Assembly: GCA_936941515.1 (NCBI GenBank)
Contig: CAKZJI010000245.1
Coordinates: 1 to 16,825, forward strand
DNA: 16,825 nt
Reading direction: 5' to 3'
Source: an uncultured Propionibacteriaceae bacterium
GTDB lineage: Bacteria; Actinomycetota; Actinomycetes; Propionibacteriales; Propionibacteriaceae
A model generated the notes under the pieces. It had not been told where the DNA came from and made no database searches. It was given only the letters and a program-made list of their open reading frames with translations. Positions 1 through 7,989 of the stretch are shown here, piece by piece. Positions within the stretch are counted from its first letter, which is position 1. Every line of letters starts with the position of its first letter. The translations under genes and the position numbers were made by a program.

Positions 1-926
1 ATGCCGTTTTGGCCCGTGGTGGCATCAAGCACCAGCAGCACCTCGCTGACAGGCGCCTTCTTCTCAATGACACGCTTGACCTTGCCCAGCTCATCCATCA
101 GCCCCACCTTGTTGTGGAGGCGTCCAGCGGTGTCCACGAGCACGACGTCAGCCCCTGACTCCTTGCCCTGCGCGACGGCATCGAAGGCAACCGATGCCGG
201 GTCAGCACCCTCAGAGCCCCGGACAGTCTTGACTCCCACACGTTCGCCCCAGGTGCTGAGCTGTTCCGATGCGGCAGCCCGGAACGTGTCGGCAGCTCCC
301 AGCACCACGGAGCGCCCCTCGGCCACTAGGACGCGGGCGAGCTTGCCCACAGTCGTGGTCTTGCCGGTTCCATTGACCCCGACGACCAGGACCACGGCAG
401 GAGTGCCCTGCTCTGCGGCAAGATTCAGGCTCCGGTCCATAGTGGGGTCCACCAGCTTCAGCAGCTCGGCGCGCAGCACCTGGCGCGCACGCTCCGGGTC
501 CGAGACTCCGTCGACGCTCAGCTCCCGGCGGAGCGCGTCCGTCAGCTCGGTGGTTGGCCCGACGCCCAGGTCGGAGGCGATCAGCGTGGCCTCGAAGTCA
601 TCCCAGACATCTGCGTCGATCCGGTCGACGCTGAGTAGCTCACCCAGCGCTCTGGCGAGCGCGTTGTTGCTTGAGGCCAAGCGCCGCCGGAGTCGCGCAA
701 ACCTCGACTTCGGGGCCTCAGGCTCGTCTGAGGCCGGAGCTGCGGGCTCTGGCGACACGGGCGACGCTGGGGCCTTCCCGGGCTCTTCGACCACCTGGCC
801 TGGAAGCTCAATGGCCTCAGCTTCCTCGCTCGGCGGCAGCTCCCGCTTGCCATACCGGATGATGAAGGCGGCCGCCACCAGGGCGGCACCGACGAACGCG
901 ACGATTACCCAGAAGATCCAATCCAC
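1..926 (-). CDS. ftsY: Signal recognition particle receptor FtsY (3' part cut by window start)
   Basis: SRP-dependent targeting GTPase that docks ribosome-SRP complexes at the membrane. The first 308 residues are visible; the C-terminal end lies outside the window. Residues 2-23 form a hydrophobic helix followed by RYGKRE, a membrane anchor of the kind known for actinobacterial FtsY. An acidic, proline-rich linker covers about 31-72. The NG domain follows: P-loop GVNGTGKT at 183-190, DTFRAAA at 213-219, DTAGR at 265-269 and DATTGQ at 301-306. The start is a GTG at 924-926, preceded by AGGA at 7 nt spacing. An ATG a few bases upstream is out of frame and stops after nine codons. It lies 124 bp downstream of smc, in the usual smc-ftsY order, with a hairpin in the gap. 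Identity is certain from the GTPase motifs; the anchor role is inferred from family knowledge. Confidence 0.97.
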   Translation of the reverse strand, partial: MDWIFWVIVAFVGAALVAAAFIIRYGKRELPPSEEAEAIELPGQVVEEPGKAPASPVSPEPAAPASDEPEAPKSRFARLRRRLASSNNALARALGELLSVDRIDADVWDDFEATLIASDLGVGPTTELTDALRRELSVDGVSDPERARQVLRAELLKLVDPTMDRSLNLAAEQGTPAVVLVVGVNGTGKTTTVGKLARVLVAEGRSVVLGAADTFRAAASEQLSTWGERVGVKTVRGSEGADPASVAFDAVAQGKESGADVVLVDTAGRLHNKVGLMDELGKVKRVIEKKAPVSEVLLVLDATTGQNG

Positions 927-963
927 GCATTCATCCTAGGAGATGTCCCAGTCGACGGGCCGT

Positions 964-990
964 ACGACTCCCGGTGGCCCCAGGAGTCGT
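964..990 (-). terminator. Hairpin between smc and ftsY
   Basis: A perfect 8-bp inverted repeat (ACGACTCC at 964-971, GGAGTCGT at 983-990) with an 11-nt loop sits in the 124-bp smc-ftsY gap. No U-tract follows on the transcribed (minus) strand, so it is not a classic intrinsic terminator. It could be a weak attenuator or an mRNA processing or stability structure that uncouples ftsY from smc. The inverted repeat is seen directly; the role is inferred. Confidence 0.4.
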
Positions 991-1050
991 CAGGTTCTCA
1001 AGCTCACGAAGGTCGCATGGCTGTCAACCAGCCACGTGGGCAGCCCCAGA

Positions 1051-4000
1051 TCATCCGTCAAGCTGATGCAACCGCTGGCTGACCACCGTTGATATGCCAT
1101 CCCCGCGCATGGTGACCCCATAGAGGCTGTCAGCGATTTCCATGGTCCGCTTCTGGTGGGTGATCACCAGAAGCTGGGAGTTCTCCCGGAGCTCCTCATA
1201 TATGGCCAGCAGCCTCCCGAGGTTCGCATCATCCAAGGCCGCCTCCACCTCGTCCAGGATATAGAACGGACTCGGCCTGGCGATGAAGAGGCTCACCAGG
1301 AATGCGACGGCGACAAGAGAACGCTCCCCGCCAGAGAGAAGCGACAGCCGCTTGACCTGTTTTCCGGCCGGCCGGGCCTCAACATCAACCCCTGTCTCCA
1401 ACCAATTATCGGGCTCGGTCAGCAGCAGGCGTCCCTCGCCACCGGGAAAGAGCCTCTCGAACACGGTCGCAAACGTCGCTTCCACGTCACGGTAAGCAGC
1501 CTCAAAAACCTCCTGGACCCGGCGGTCGACATCATCAATCAGCGCCAACAGGTCGGCTCGAGTCTGCTTCAGGTCTGCCAGCTGTTCGGCCAGGAATGCG
1601 TGCCGAGTCTTCAACGCTTCAAATTCCTCGAGCGCCAATGGATTGACCCTTCCAAGCGCCGCCAACCCTCGTTCAGCACGCCGTAGCCGTTTCTCCTGCT
1701 CCTGACGAACATAGGGGATGGGCTCTGGCATCTCATCATCCGGTCCGATAGCCGAACCGTCCCCGGCCATGATCACAGGCACCAGCTGTCCTGGCCCATA
1801 TTCAGCTACCAGTTGCTCGCTCTCCATACCCAGCTCACTCAGGCTGCGTTCAGCCAGCTGCTCAATCCTCATGCGATGCTCAATTCGGGCCAGCTCATCA
1901 CGATGCGCGCCACGAACCAGCTCATCAAGCTGCGTAGTGGCCGCACGTGAAGCCTGCCTGGCTGCCCCCGTCGCCGCCTCCGCCTCTTGGCGAGCATGCT
2001 CTGCCGAGGCGCGCTCCACGGCAGCCCGTTCCCGGGTGGTGGCAGTCAGCTCCGCGAGTCGCTGGGCTGCCTCGTGAACCGCCTCAGCCACGTCAGCCTC
2101 CCGGCTGAGCTGCTCCGCACGGGCCTGCGCCTTGGCCCGCGACAATCGTTCCGCTGCTGCGGCTCTAAGCAGGCCATCAGCTCGCCCAGCCAGTGATCGG
2201 GCCTGTTCCTCAATCGTGCGGAGGGCGAGGCGTGCCTCCATCTCCTGTTGTCGAGCCACGCGGGCTGTGTCTGCCATGTCATCGCGCTCGGCGGGGTCCG
2301 GCTCAACGATCTCCTCCACGCTGGCCGCTGCCAGACGCCGTTCGAGTTCAGCATGCCGGGCAACATGCTCCTGGCGTGCCTCATCCGCCAACGCGATGGC
2401 CTGCGACAGTCGTTCCGCCTCCCGCTGTGCCGCGGCTTGCGCCTGCCTGTGGGCACCCAGCGTCTCCGCAACTGCCGACAGCTGGGCATCTGACTCATGC
2501 AATGCCGCGAGCGCAGCCTGCTCCCGACCCTTGGCCTCCTCCAAGGCCTCGCGTGCCACCTGCGTGGCGAACCGCCGCCGGTCGGCCTCTGCCGTCACCT
2601 GCCCGAGCCGCTCCTCAGTCTGCGCCAGCTCGGCATTCAGAGCCAGCAAGGATGGCTTGGCGGCCGATCCACCCTCCACCATCCAGCTGGCCAGCCTTTC
2701 CCCGGAGCGAGTGACCGCCACAATCTCAGGGTTCTCTGCCACGACTGCCTGCGCCTCCGCAAGATCCTCCACCGCAACATGGCCGGCGAGCAGCCCCGCG
2801 AGCGCTCCCGACAGACCAGCAGGAGCTGTGATGAGACGCACCATCGGCGACGCCGCCACCTGGCGCCCTCCGGCCACCACCACGAGCGCCCGCCCCAGGT
2901 CGTGGGTCTCCAGATGGCGGATGGCCTCGACCGCGGTGCCGATGCCCTCCGAGACGATGGCCTCCGCCGCCGCTCCCAGAGCAGCTGCCAGTGCCTGCTC
3001 CCAGCCTGGGGTGACGCGGATCAGGTCTCCGAGCCGACCCAGCACACCTGGGCGTGACAGCAGATCGGCCGAGCCGTCGCGCTGCTCTGTGGCAAGCCGC
3101 AACGCCTCGGCCCTGGCCACCAAGGTGGCCTTCTCCCTGGAGAGATGGGCCTCGTCCTCCGCGAGCGAGGCAACGTCACCCTCCAGGTCACGCACAACCG
3201 CACTGGCCGACTCCCATGCCTCGTCCAGGTCTGACTCATCTGCCCCCAAACCCGCCAGCGACATCTCAGCCTGCCGGTACTGGTCGGCAGCCGCCTGCGC
3301 GCGAGACAGCGCCTCATCACGGCTTCTGTCCAGACGTTCAGCCTCACCCATCCCAGCCTCCAGACGAGATTGGGCCGAAGCCACCTGCCCCTTGAGCCGG
3401 GCCAGTCCCTCACGGTGATCGGCGACCGCCCTCAGCGCCGCGGCGTAGGCCTGCTCTGCCGAGGCATGGGCGGCCTCAGAGCTTCTTCGCCTCTCGGCTG
3501 CCTCCTCCATCGCGCTGGTTGCCTCAGCCTGTCGCGCAGCAAGCTCCGCCTCCTGCTCCCGCACCTGGGCAGCCTCAGCCTCCAAAGCCTCGGGGTCGCG
3601 GCTCGAGCCCGTCACAGCAGGCTGGTCCTCCCTCATGCGCATCCGCTCCGCCGACACAGACACCGTCGAGGCAATCCGCTCCTGGAGGGCTGCCAATGCG
3701 TACCAGCGTTCTTGGCAGCCGTCGAAGTGGGCGCTGGCCTCCCGCAGCCGCACCTCTGCCTCCTCCTCTGCTGCCAGAGCTGCACTGACCTCCGCCTCCG
3801 CTCGTTCCCGTGCCGCCTGGGCGGCGGCCTCATCCGCGAGGTCCTCGGCAAGGGCCTGGTGGGCCTGGTGCAGGTCATCAGCCAGCAGGCGTGCCTTGGC
3901 ATCACGTTGCTCAGCCTGGATTACCGCTGCTCTGCGTGCCGCCTCAGCCTGCCTGCCAAGCGGTTTCAGCTGACGCTGCAGTTCGCCGATCAGGTCTTGG

Positions 4001-4572
4001 AGCCGCTCCAGATTCGCGCGGGTCCCCTCAAGTTTGCGTACTGCCTTCTCTTTGCGCTTGCGGTGCTTCAGCACCCCAGCGGCCTCCTCAATGAAACCTC
4101 GCCTGGACTCAGGCGTGGCCTGCAGAATCGCATCCAGTTGGCCCTGCCCCACGATGACGTGCATCTCCCGACCAATCCCTGAGTCGCTCAGCAGTTCCGT
4201 GACATCCAGAAGCCGGGCGGGAGCCCCGTTGATCGCATACTCTGATCCGCCGCTGCGGAACATCGTTCGGGTGATCGTCACCTCGGAGTACTCGATCGGC
4301 AATGCCCCATCGGTGTTGTCGATGGTCAGCGTCACCTCTGCACGCCCAAGCGGTGCCCGCTTCGAGGTCCCTGCGAAGATCACGTCCTCCATCTTGCCGC
4401 CCCGAAGGCTCTTGACTCCCTGCTCCCCCATCACCCAGCTCAGGGCATCGACGACGTTGGATTTCCCAGAGCCATTCGGCCCGACAATGCAGGTGATGCC
4501 CGGCTCGAAGTCGAGGGTGGTGGCGGAGGCGAAGGACTTGAAACCCCGCAGGATCAGTTGTTTGAGATACAC
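1051..4572 (-). CDS. smc: Chromosome segregation/condensation ATPase SMC
   Basis: Full-length SMC (1173 aa), the DNA-loop-organising ATPase that works with ScpA and ScpB in chromosome compaction and segregation. The N-terminal head has Walker A GPNGSGKS at 31-38. Two very long Ala/Glu/Arg-rich coiled coils flank a hinge at roughly 505-645, which contains GVLGRLGDLI. The C-terminal head has the ABC signature LLSGGE near 1078-1083, Walker B FYILDE near 1103-1108 and an H-switch VITHQK. The start is a GTG at 4570-4572 with GAGGA about 9 nt upstream; it gives the usual family opening YLKQLILRGFKSFA. The gene begins 19 bp inside the end of the upstream gtrA-like gene, so translation is probably coupled. 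The long open frames on the opposite strand here are compositional shadows of the coiled coil. Confidence 0.98.
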   Translation of the reverse strand: MYLKQLILRGFKSFASATTLDFEPGITCIVGPNGSGKSNVVDALSWVMGEQGVKSLRGGKMEDVIFAGTSKRAPLGRAEVTLTIDNTDGALPIEYSEVTITRTMFRSGGSEYAINGAPARLLDVTELLSDSGIGREMHVIVGQGQLDAILQATPESRRGFIEEAAGVLKHRKRKEKAVRKLEGTRANLERLQDLIGELQRQLKPLGRQAEAARRAAVIQAEQRDAKARLLADDLHQAHQALAEDLADEAAAQAARERAEAEVSAALAAEEEAEVRLREASAHFDGCQERWYALAALQERIASTVSVSAERMRMREDQPAVTGSSRDPEALEAEAAQVREQEAELAARQAEATSAMEEAAERRRSSEAAHASAEQAYAAALRAVADHREGLARLKGQVASAQSRLEAGMGEAERLDRSRDEALSRAQAAADQYRQAEMSLAGLGADESDLDEAWESASAVVRDLEGDVASLAEDEAHLSREKATLVARAEALRLATEQRDGSADLLSRPGVLGRLGDLIRVTPGWEQALAAALGAAAEAIVSEGIGTAVEAIRHLETHDLGRALVVVAGGRQVAASPMVRLITAPAGLSGALAGLLAGHVAVEDLAEAQAVVAENPEIVAVTRSGERLASWMVEGGSAAKPSLLALNAELAQTEERLGQVTAEADRRRFATQVAREALEEAKGREQAALAALHESDAQLSAVAETLGAHRQAQAAAQREAERLSQAIALADEARQEHVARHAELERRLAAASVEEIVEPDPAERDDMADTARVARQQEMEARLALRTIEEQARSLAGRADGLLRAAAAERLSRAKAQARAEQLSREADVAEAVHEAAQRLAELTATTRERAAVERASAEHARQEAEAATGAARQASRAATTQLDELVRGAHRDELARIEHRMRIEQLAERSLSELGMESEQLVAEYGPGQLVPVIMAGDGSAIGPDDEMPEPIPYVRQEQEKRLRRAERGLAALGRVNPLALEEFEALKTRHAFLAEQLADLKQTRADLLALIDDVDRRVQEVFEAAYRDVEATFATVFERLFPGGEGRLLLTEPDNWLETGVDVEARPAGKQVKRLSLLSGGERSLVAVAFLVSLFIARPSPFYILDEVEAALDDANLGRLLAIYEELRENSQLLVITHQKRTMEIADSLYGVTMRGDGISTVVSQRLHQLDG

Positions 4573-5138
4573 GTCTCGGAATCCTCAGCCGATTCGCGCA
4601 CAGACCTGAAAGTCCAGAACTTGTTCACGATGAAGGACACCGGGATGGTGCAGGCAATGGAGATCAGGTTCGCCCAGTAGTGCCGGCTTCGGAATCCCGT
4701 GGAGCCGTCGAAGATCTCGGTGGGCAGAGCGATGATCGAGTGGGGATGCATGAGCGCCGTGATGATGACCTGCCCGATCGCCAAGGCGACCAGCCCCACC
4801 GTCAGGAAGGGCCAGTACTCCCGGAACCATCCCGCATGCCGATGGGACCGGAAGGTCCACCACCTGTTCAGCTGGAAGTTGAACAGGTTGGCCACTAGAA
4901 ACGCGACGGCAGTCATGATGTGATACCAGCGGATGTTGTATTCGGTGCCGGGAATCGACCACCAGACTCCCTCCCCCTCGGGAATGGCTGCGCTTTCCCA
5001 CAGGAGGGGGAAGGCTTTTGCCGCGACCACCATCACAGCCATGTTGACTAGCACCCCAAGCCCTCCAACAAATCCGAAGCGGATCAGTTGTCTGAGGGAG
5101 GTGCCGTAGGTGTGCAGCAACGTGCGGATGATGCTCAT
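4554..5138 (-). CDS. GtrA-family polytopic membrane protein
   Basis: A 194-aa protein with four predicted membrane helices (about 20-41, 71-92, 110-131, 154-175). It carries the paired GtrA-type motifs NFQLNRWWTF (87-96) and VNKFWTF (171-177). GtrA-like proteins are linked to flipping or transferring lipid-linked sugars for cell-surface polysaccharides; the substrate here is unknown. I chose the ATG at 5136-5138 because AAGGAG lies 4 nt upstream and it starts 8 bp after the mutM stop. An in-frame upstream start at 5180 would overlap mutM by 34 bp and add a poor N-terminus. The gene overlaps smc by 19 bp, so it is a true member of the mutM-smc operon, although its expected role has nothing to do with DNA repair or segregation. 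Family assignment is good; function is open. Confidence 0.85.
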   Translation of the reverse strand: MSIIRTLLHTYGTSLRQLIRFGFVGGLGVLVNMAVMVVAAKAFPLLWESAAIPEGEGVWWSIPGTEYNIRWYHIMTAVAFLVANLFNFQLNRWWTFRSHRHAGWFREYWPFLTVGLVALAIGQVIITALMHPHSIIALPTEIFDGSTGFRSRHYWANLISIACTIPVSFIVNKFWTFRSVRESAEDSETCISNN

Positions 5139-5146
5139 ACTGCTCC

Positions 5147-5980
5147 TTACTCTCGGGGTAGTCGTTGACACTCCGGACACAGGAAGCTGCTGCGACCCGC
5201 AAACCGCTGACGCACCATCAAAGTGGCGCAGCGACGGCAGGGCCGGTCTTCCCGTCCGTAGGCGTCCAGTCCGCGTTCGAAATATCCCGACTCACCGTTG
5301 ACGTTGACGTACAACGAGTCGAAAGACGTCCCCCCCGCGGCCAGCGCCTCGCTCATCACGGCACGGGCATGCTCCAGAAGGCTCACCGCGCTGGCCTGCG
5401 CGAGCTGGGCGGTGGGGTGCTCACCATGAAGTTGAGCGCGCCACAAAGATTCGTCTGCGTATATGTTGCCCACTCCGGAGATGAGACGTTGGTCCAGGAT
5501 GGCGCGTTTCACGGTGGTTCTCCTCGACCGGAGCCGCCGCGCGACATCTTCGACGTCGAACTCCGGGTCGAAGGGATCACGAGCAATGTGCGGCACGGGG
5601 CATGCTCCCCCCTCAGCGACGAACTCTAATCCACCGAACATGCGCTGGTCGATGAAACGGAGCTGAGTGCCATCATCAAGGTCAAACAGGACCCTGGTGT
5701 GCCGCAGCCTCGGGTCGGATGGGTGGTTGATACGGAACTGCCCGCTCATGCCGAGATGGGCGATCATGGCATCGGGTCCGAGCACCAGCCACAGATATTT
5801 TCCACGACGGGCAACCTCGTCGATGCTCCGTCCCCGCATGTTGGCCGCGAAGCCCTCAGGGCCTCCGGGATGCGAACGCACCGGACGGGGGTGGAGGACG
5901 GTGATGTCCCGGATCTGGCGACCTACCAGGTGCTTCTCCAGTCCGCGGCGGACCACCTCGACCTCCGGAAGTTCAGGCAT
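5147..5980 (-). CDS. mutM: Formamidopyrimidine-DNA glycosylase (Fpg/MutM)
   Basis: Bifunctional glycosylase/AP lyase that removes 8-oxoguanine and formamidopyrimidines in base excision repair. It has 277 aa, normal for the family. The start is fixed by the obligatory N-terminus MPELPEVE, in which Pro2 is the catalytic nucleophile and Glu3 the general acid; the frame is open 30 codons further upstream but those lie inside rnc. Other active-site features are Lys61 (KYLWL), Met78 in HLGMSG, Arg113/Phe115 in the DNA-wedging DQRMFGG segment, and GNIYADE at 171-177 (helix-two-turn-helix). A C-terminal zinc finger has Cys 248, 251, 268 and 271. The ATG overlaps the end of rnc by 8 bp, and the gtrA-like gene follows after 8 bp, so it is internal to an operon. 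No key residue is missing. Confidence 0.98.
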   Translation of the reverse strand: MPELPEVEVVRRGLEKHLVGRQIRDITVLHPRPVRSHPGGPEGFAANMRGRSIDEVARRGKYLWLVLGPDAMIAHLGMSGQFRINHPSDPRLRHTRVLFDLDDGTQLRFIDQRMFGGLEFVAEGGACPVPHIARDPFDPEFDVEDVARRLRSRRTTVKRAILDQRLISGVGNIYADESLWRAQLHGEHPTAQLAQASAVSLLEHARAVMSEALAAGGTSFDSLYVNVNGESGYFERGLDAYGREDRPCRRCATLMVRQRFAGRSSFLCPECQRLPRE

Positions 5981-6614
5981 CGGGCAGCAGTTCCTGACAT
6001 GCCTGTTTCGCAGCGATTTGCTCCGCGCGTTTCTTGCTGGGAGCCACCCCAGAGCCGACGGGCCTGCCACCGACGATCGCAGTGGCGCTGAAAGTCCTCA
6101 TGTGATCGGGGCCCTCGGCAGTGATCACATACCGCGGGGGCTCCAGGCCTGCGCGTGCGCAGTATTCCTGAAGCGCAGTCTTGAAGTCTGTGTAGTGCCC
6201 CTCCAGCTCACTGGCTGCGATGCGTTCATCCAGCAGGGCATGCACAAACCTGGAAGAGACGTCGGTCCCTGCGGAGATGTGCACCGCGCCGATGACGGCC
6301 TCCATGGTGTCTGCCAGGATGGATGTCTTGTCGGCCCCGCCCGTCAGGATCTCGCCTTGTCCGAGGAGGATCAGCGACCCGAGATCTAGCTCACGTGCAA
6401 CCTCCGCCAGGGCATGTGAGCTGACGACAGAGGCCCGTAGCTTTGCGAGTTGTCCCTCAGCGAGATCGGGGTAGGTGGTGAAGATGTGCTCGGTGACCAC
6501 GATCTGCAGCACCGCGTCGCCCAAGAATTCAAGGCGCTCGTTGCTGGGAATCCGCCCGTGCTCGAAAGCATAGCTGCGATGCGTGAAGGCACGCTCAAAG
6601 ATCTGGGTGTCCAT
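5973..6614 (-). CDS. rnc: Ribonuclease III
   Basis: Double-strand-specific endoribonuclease for rRNA precursor and mRNA processing. Counting from the ATG at 6612-6614 (213 aa), the signature NERLEFLGDAV is at 25-35, with catalytic Glu and Asp residues there plus Asp102 and Glu105 (ADTMEAV). A C-terminal dsRNA-binding domain covers about 143-213, ending in KKRAEQIAAKQACQELL. This start places HRSY only 12 residues from the N-terminus and removes the first helix found in other RNase III proteins. The same frame stays open upstream to 6656 and encodes LNKLEAVLKDLGVT, which fits the missing helix, but no ATG, GTG or TTG lies there; the only near-start is a CTG at 6654-6656 overlapping the rpmF stop. 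The true protein may therefore have 227 aa. The 3' end overlaps mutM by 8 bp. Confidence 0.96.
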   Translation of the reverse strand: MDTQIFERAFTHRSYAFEHGRIPSNERLEFLGDAVLQIVVTEHIFTTYPDLAEGQLAKLRASVVSSHALAEVARELDLGSLILLGQGEILTGGADKTSILADTMEAVIGAVHISAGTDVSSRFVHALLDERIAASELEGHYTDFKTALQEYCARAGLEPPRYVITAEGPDHMRTFSATAIVGGRPVGSGVAPSKKRAEQIAAKQACQELLPDA

Positions 6615-6652
6615 GGTGACCCCCAGATCTTTGAGAACAGCCTCTAGCTTGT

Positions 6653-6844
6653 TCAGGCCTCAACTACCTGGCGACGGGCGCCCTTGGCGCCATACTGGCC
6701 GCAGGACGGGCAGGCGGTGTGCGGCAGGTGGGCCTCACGGCAGGCGGGGTTCACGCAGGTGACGGTGGCGACGACGGACGTCTTCCACTGCGCACGGCGC
6801 GAACGGGTGTTGCTGCGCGACATCTTGCGCTTGGGAACGGCCAC
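6653..6844 (-). CDS. rpmF: 50S ribosomal protein L32
   Basis: A 63-aa basic ribosomal protein of the large subunit. It begins AVPKRKMSRSNTRSRRAQW, the standard L32 opening, and has a zinc-ribbon with paired cysteines (CVNPAC and CPSC, separated by about nine residues). The start is a GTG at 6842-6844, preceded by GAGGAG at 6 nt spacing, a strong ribosome-binding site. It lies 30 bp downstream of the DUF177 gene, a pairing (yceD-rpmF) that is widely conserved in bacteria. The stop TGA at 6653-6655 overlaps a CTG that may start rnc. The cysteine-containing (zinc-binding) form is present. Confidence 0.97.
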   Translation of the reverse strand: MAVPKRKMSRSNTRSRRAQWKTSVVATVTCVNPACREAHLPHTACPSCGQYGAKGARRQVVEA

Positions 6845-6874
6845 GATCTTCTCCTCGAACTTGAAAGTCTGGTC

Positions 6875-7423
6875 TCAGTTGTTGTCGCCCACGTTCAGCC
6901 CCATGAGCTTCTCCCATCGGGGATCCACCTTGGCGGCGTGCTCATGCCCAGGGTCATCGTTCAATCTGAACCCGCATTCCTGGCACAAACCGAGGCAGTC
7001 AGGTTCACACAACGGCGTGAACGGCAGTTCCAGCACCACCGCGTCCCGCAGGGCCTCCTCCAGATCGATCGCCTCGTCTACGACTAGGCTCTCCTCCTCG
7101 TCCACCTCGTTACCGGGGTGGAAGTAGAGTTCCTGCAACTCGAAGACCTGCCGGTCTTCGATTGCGTCCAGGCAGCGGGCACATTCCCCGCGGATCTCCG
7201 CGGTTGCTGTGCCCGTGACCAGCACCCCCTCGACGACTGCCTCAAACTTGAGGTTCAGGCCGACGCTGGAGCCCTGTGGCACTGAGATCATTTCGTAGCC
7301 GAGATCGCCCGGGGCGGGAACATCGACCTTGACCTCCTTCAACGCCCCCGGACGGCGCTCCAAGTCCCGCACGTCATAGACATACGGCGAGCGACGATCC
7401 GGATGGTGATGCACGGAGTTCAT
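6875..7423 (-). CDS. DUF177 (YceD-like) protein
   Basis: A 182-aa member of the DUF177/YceD family, usually encoded next to rpmF and, from plant and E. coli work, linked to 23S rRNA accumulation or large-subunit assembly. It has the typical opening YVYDVRDLERRPGALKEV, a central CARC pair (Cys81/84) and the C-terminal cysteine cluster CEPDCLGLCQEC (Cys139, 143, 147, 150), which suggests metal binding. The start is uncertain. I prefer the ATG at 7421-7423 because family similarity begins there and AAGGGA lies 9 nt upstream. A GTG at 7511-7513 in the same frame forms a GTGA overlap with the coaD stop and would add 30 unconserved residues. A promoter-like sequence lies between the two starts. The acidic middle section (about 106-123) is normal for the family. 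Confidence 0.9.
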   Translation of the reverse strand: MNSVHHHPDRRSPYVYDVRDLERRPGALKEVKVDVPAPGDLGYEMISVPQGSSVGLNLKFEAVVEGVLVTGTATAEIRGECARCLDAIEDRQVFELQELYFHPGNEVDEEESLVVDEAIDLEEALRDAVVLELPFTPLCEPDCLGLCQECGFRLNDDPGHEHAAKVDPRWEKLMGLNVGDNN

Positions 7424-7450
7424 GGCAGCCATTCCCTTCGTCCGATCGAC

Positions 7451-7465
7451 CATGACCACGTCATG
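7451..7465. repeat. Inverted repeat in the putative DUF177 leader
   Basis: CATGAC (7451-7456) and GTCATG (7460-7465) form a perfect 6-bp inverted repeat around a 3-nt spacer. CATGACC is also directly repeated at 7451 and 7462. It lies just downstream of the predicted transcription start, where it could act as an operator or as a leader hairpin. No known operator was recognised. Confidence 0.3.
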
Positions 7466-7476
7466 ACCGAAGCTCA

Positions 7477-7505
7477 AGCTTACCGATGTGTGCGGGAATC
7501 GCCAA
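7477..7505 (-). promoter_or_regulatory. Possible promoter for the DUF177-rpmF genes
   Basis: On the minus strand, TTGGCG (7500-7505) and TAAGCT (7477-7482) are spaced by exactly 17 bp, a fair -35/-10 match (TANNNT -10). Transcription would begin near 7470 and leave a leader of about 47 nt before the preferred DUF177 start at 7423. This would let the ribosomal protein gene be expressed independently of recG, rsmD and coaD. It is pattern evidence only. Confidence 0.35.
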
Positions 7506-7509
7506 AACC

Positions 7510-7989
7510 TCACCCGTCCTGTCGCATGCGTGCCACCGCCTCGACAACGCAGGGGGGCACGTGTGGGGACACATCACCCCCAAGCCGGATGACCTCACGG
7601 ATAATGGTGCTGGACAACGTGACGTTCTGTGCTGCGGCGGGAAGAAGCACAGTCTCCAAACCAGTCAGGGAGTGGTTCATATTGGCCAGTTGCAGCTCAA
7701 AGTCGAAGTCCGCGCCAAACCTCAGCCCCTTCACCACCGTGGTGATGCCGCGTTTCCTCGCGAATTCGACGAGCAACCCTCCCATCTGCTCCACCTCCAC
7801 CCCATGGAGATGGGCCGTGGCCTCCCGCACCAGGCTGACGCGCTGCTCCCCGAAGAAATAGTCCGATTTGAGGCTGTTGCGCCCAACAGCCACCAGAACC
7901 TCGCCGAAAAGATCCCGGGCACGAGCGATGATGTCGAGGTGGCCATTGGTGATGGGATCGAAGGAGCCTGGGCACAGCACCTTGGTCAT
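7510..7989 (-). CDS. coaD: Phosphopantetheine adenylyltransferase
   Basis: Transfers AMP from ATP to 4'-phosphopantetheine to give dephospho-CoA, the penultimate step of coenzyme A synthesis. It has 159 aa, the standard length. The nucleotidyltransferase motif PGSFDPITNGH (7-17) carries the T/HxGH catalytic site, VKGLR is at 86-90, and SSTIIRE at 126-132 matches the family ISSTxxR nucleotide-binding motif. The ATG at 7987-7989 overlaps the rsmD stop in an ATGA quadruplet, and the TGA at 7510-7512 overlaps a potential GTG start of the next gene. It is therefore in the middle of a coupled operon, in the rsmD-coaD order that is very common in bacteria. Confidence 0.98.
   Translation of the reverse strand: MTKVLCPGSFDPITNGHLDIIARARDLFGEVLVAVGRNSLKSDYFFGEQRVSLVREATAHLHGVEVEQMGGLLVEFARKRGITTVVKGLRFGADFDFELQLANMNHSLTGLETVLLPAAAQNVTLSSTIIREVIRLGGDVSPHVPPCVVEAVARMRQDG

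Noticed and set aside
1..939. 312-codon open frame on the plus strand
   Set aside because: It is antisense to ftsY, rich in Ser, Thr and Arg with no motif, and the opposite strand encodes a clear GTPase with all G motifs.
2132..3418. 428-codon open frame on the plus strand
   Set aside because: It is a low-complexity Ser/Ala/Arg-rich product antisense to the SMC coiled coil, a typical shadow in GC-rich DNA.
3370..4182. 270-codon open frame on the plus strand with Leu-rich sequence
   Set aside because: Antisense to the SMC coiled coil and N-terminal head; the Leu content mirrors Glu/Gln/Lys codons of the real gene and no domain is visible.
5981..6070. Longer mutM starting 30 codons upstream
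   Set aside because: Fpg needs Pro as residue 2 after Met removal; only the start at 5980 gives MPELPE, and the extension lies wholly inside rnc.
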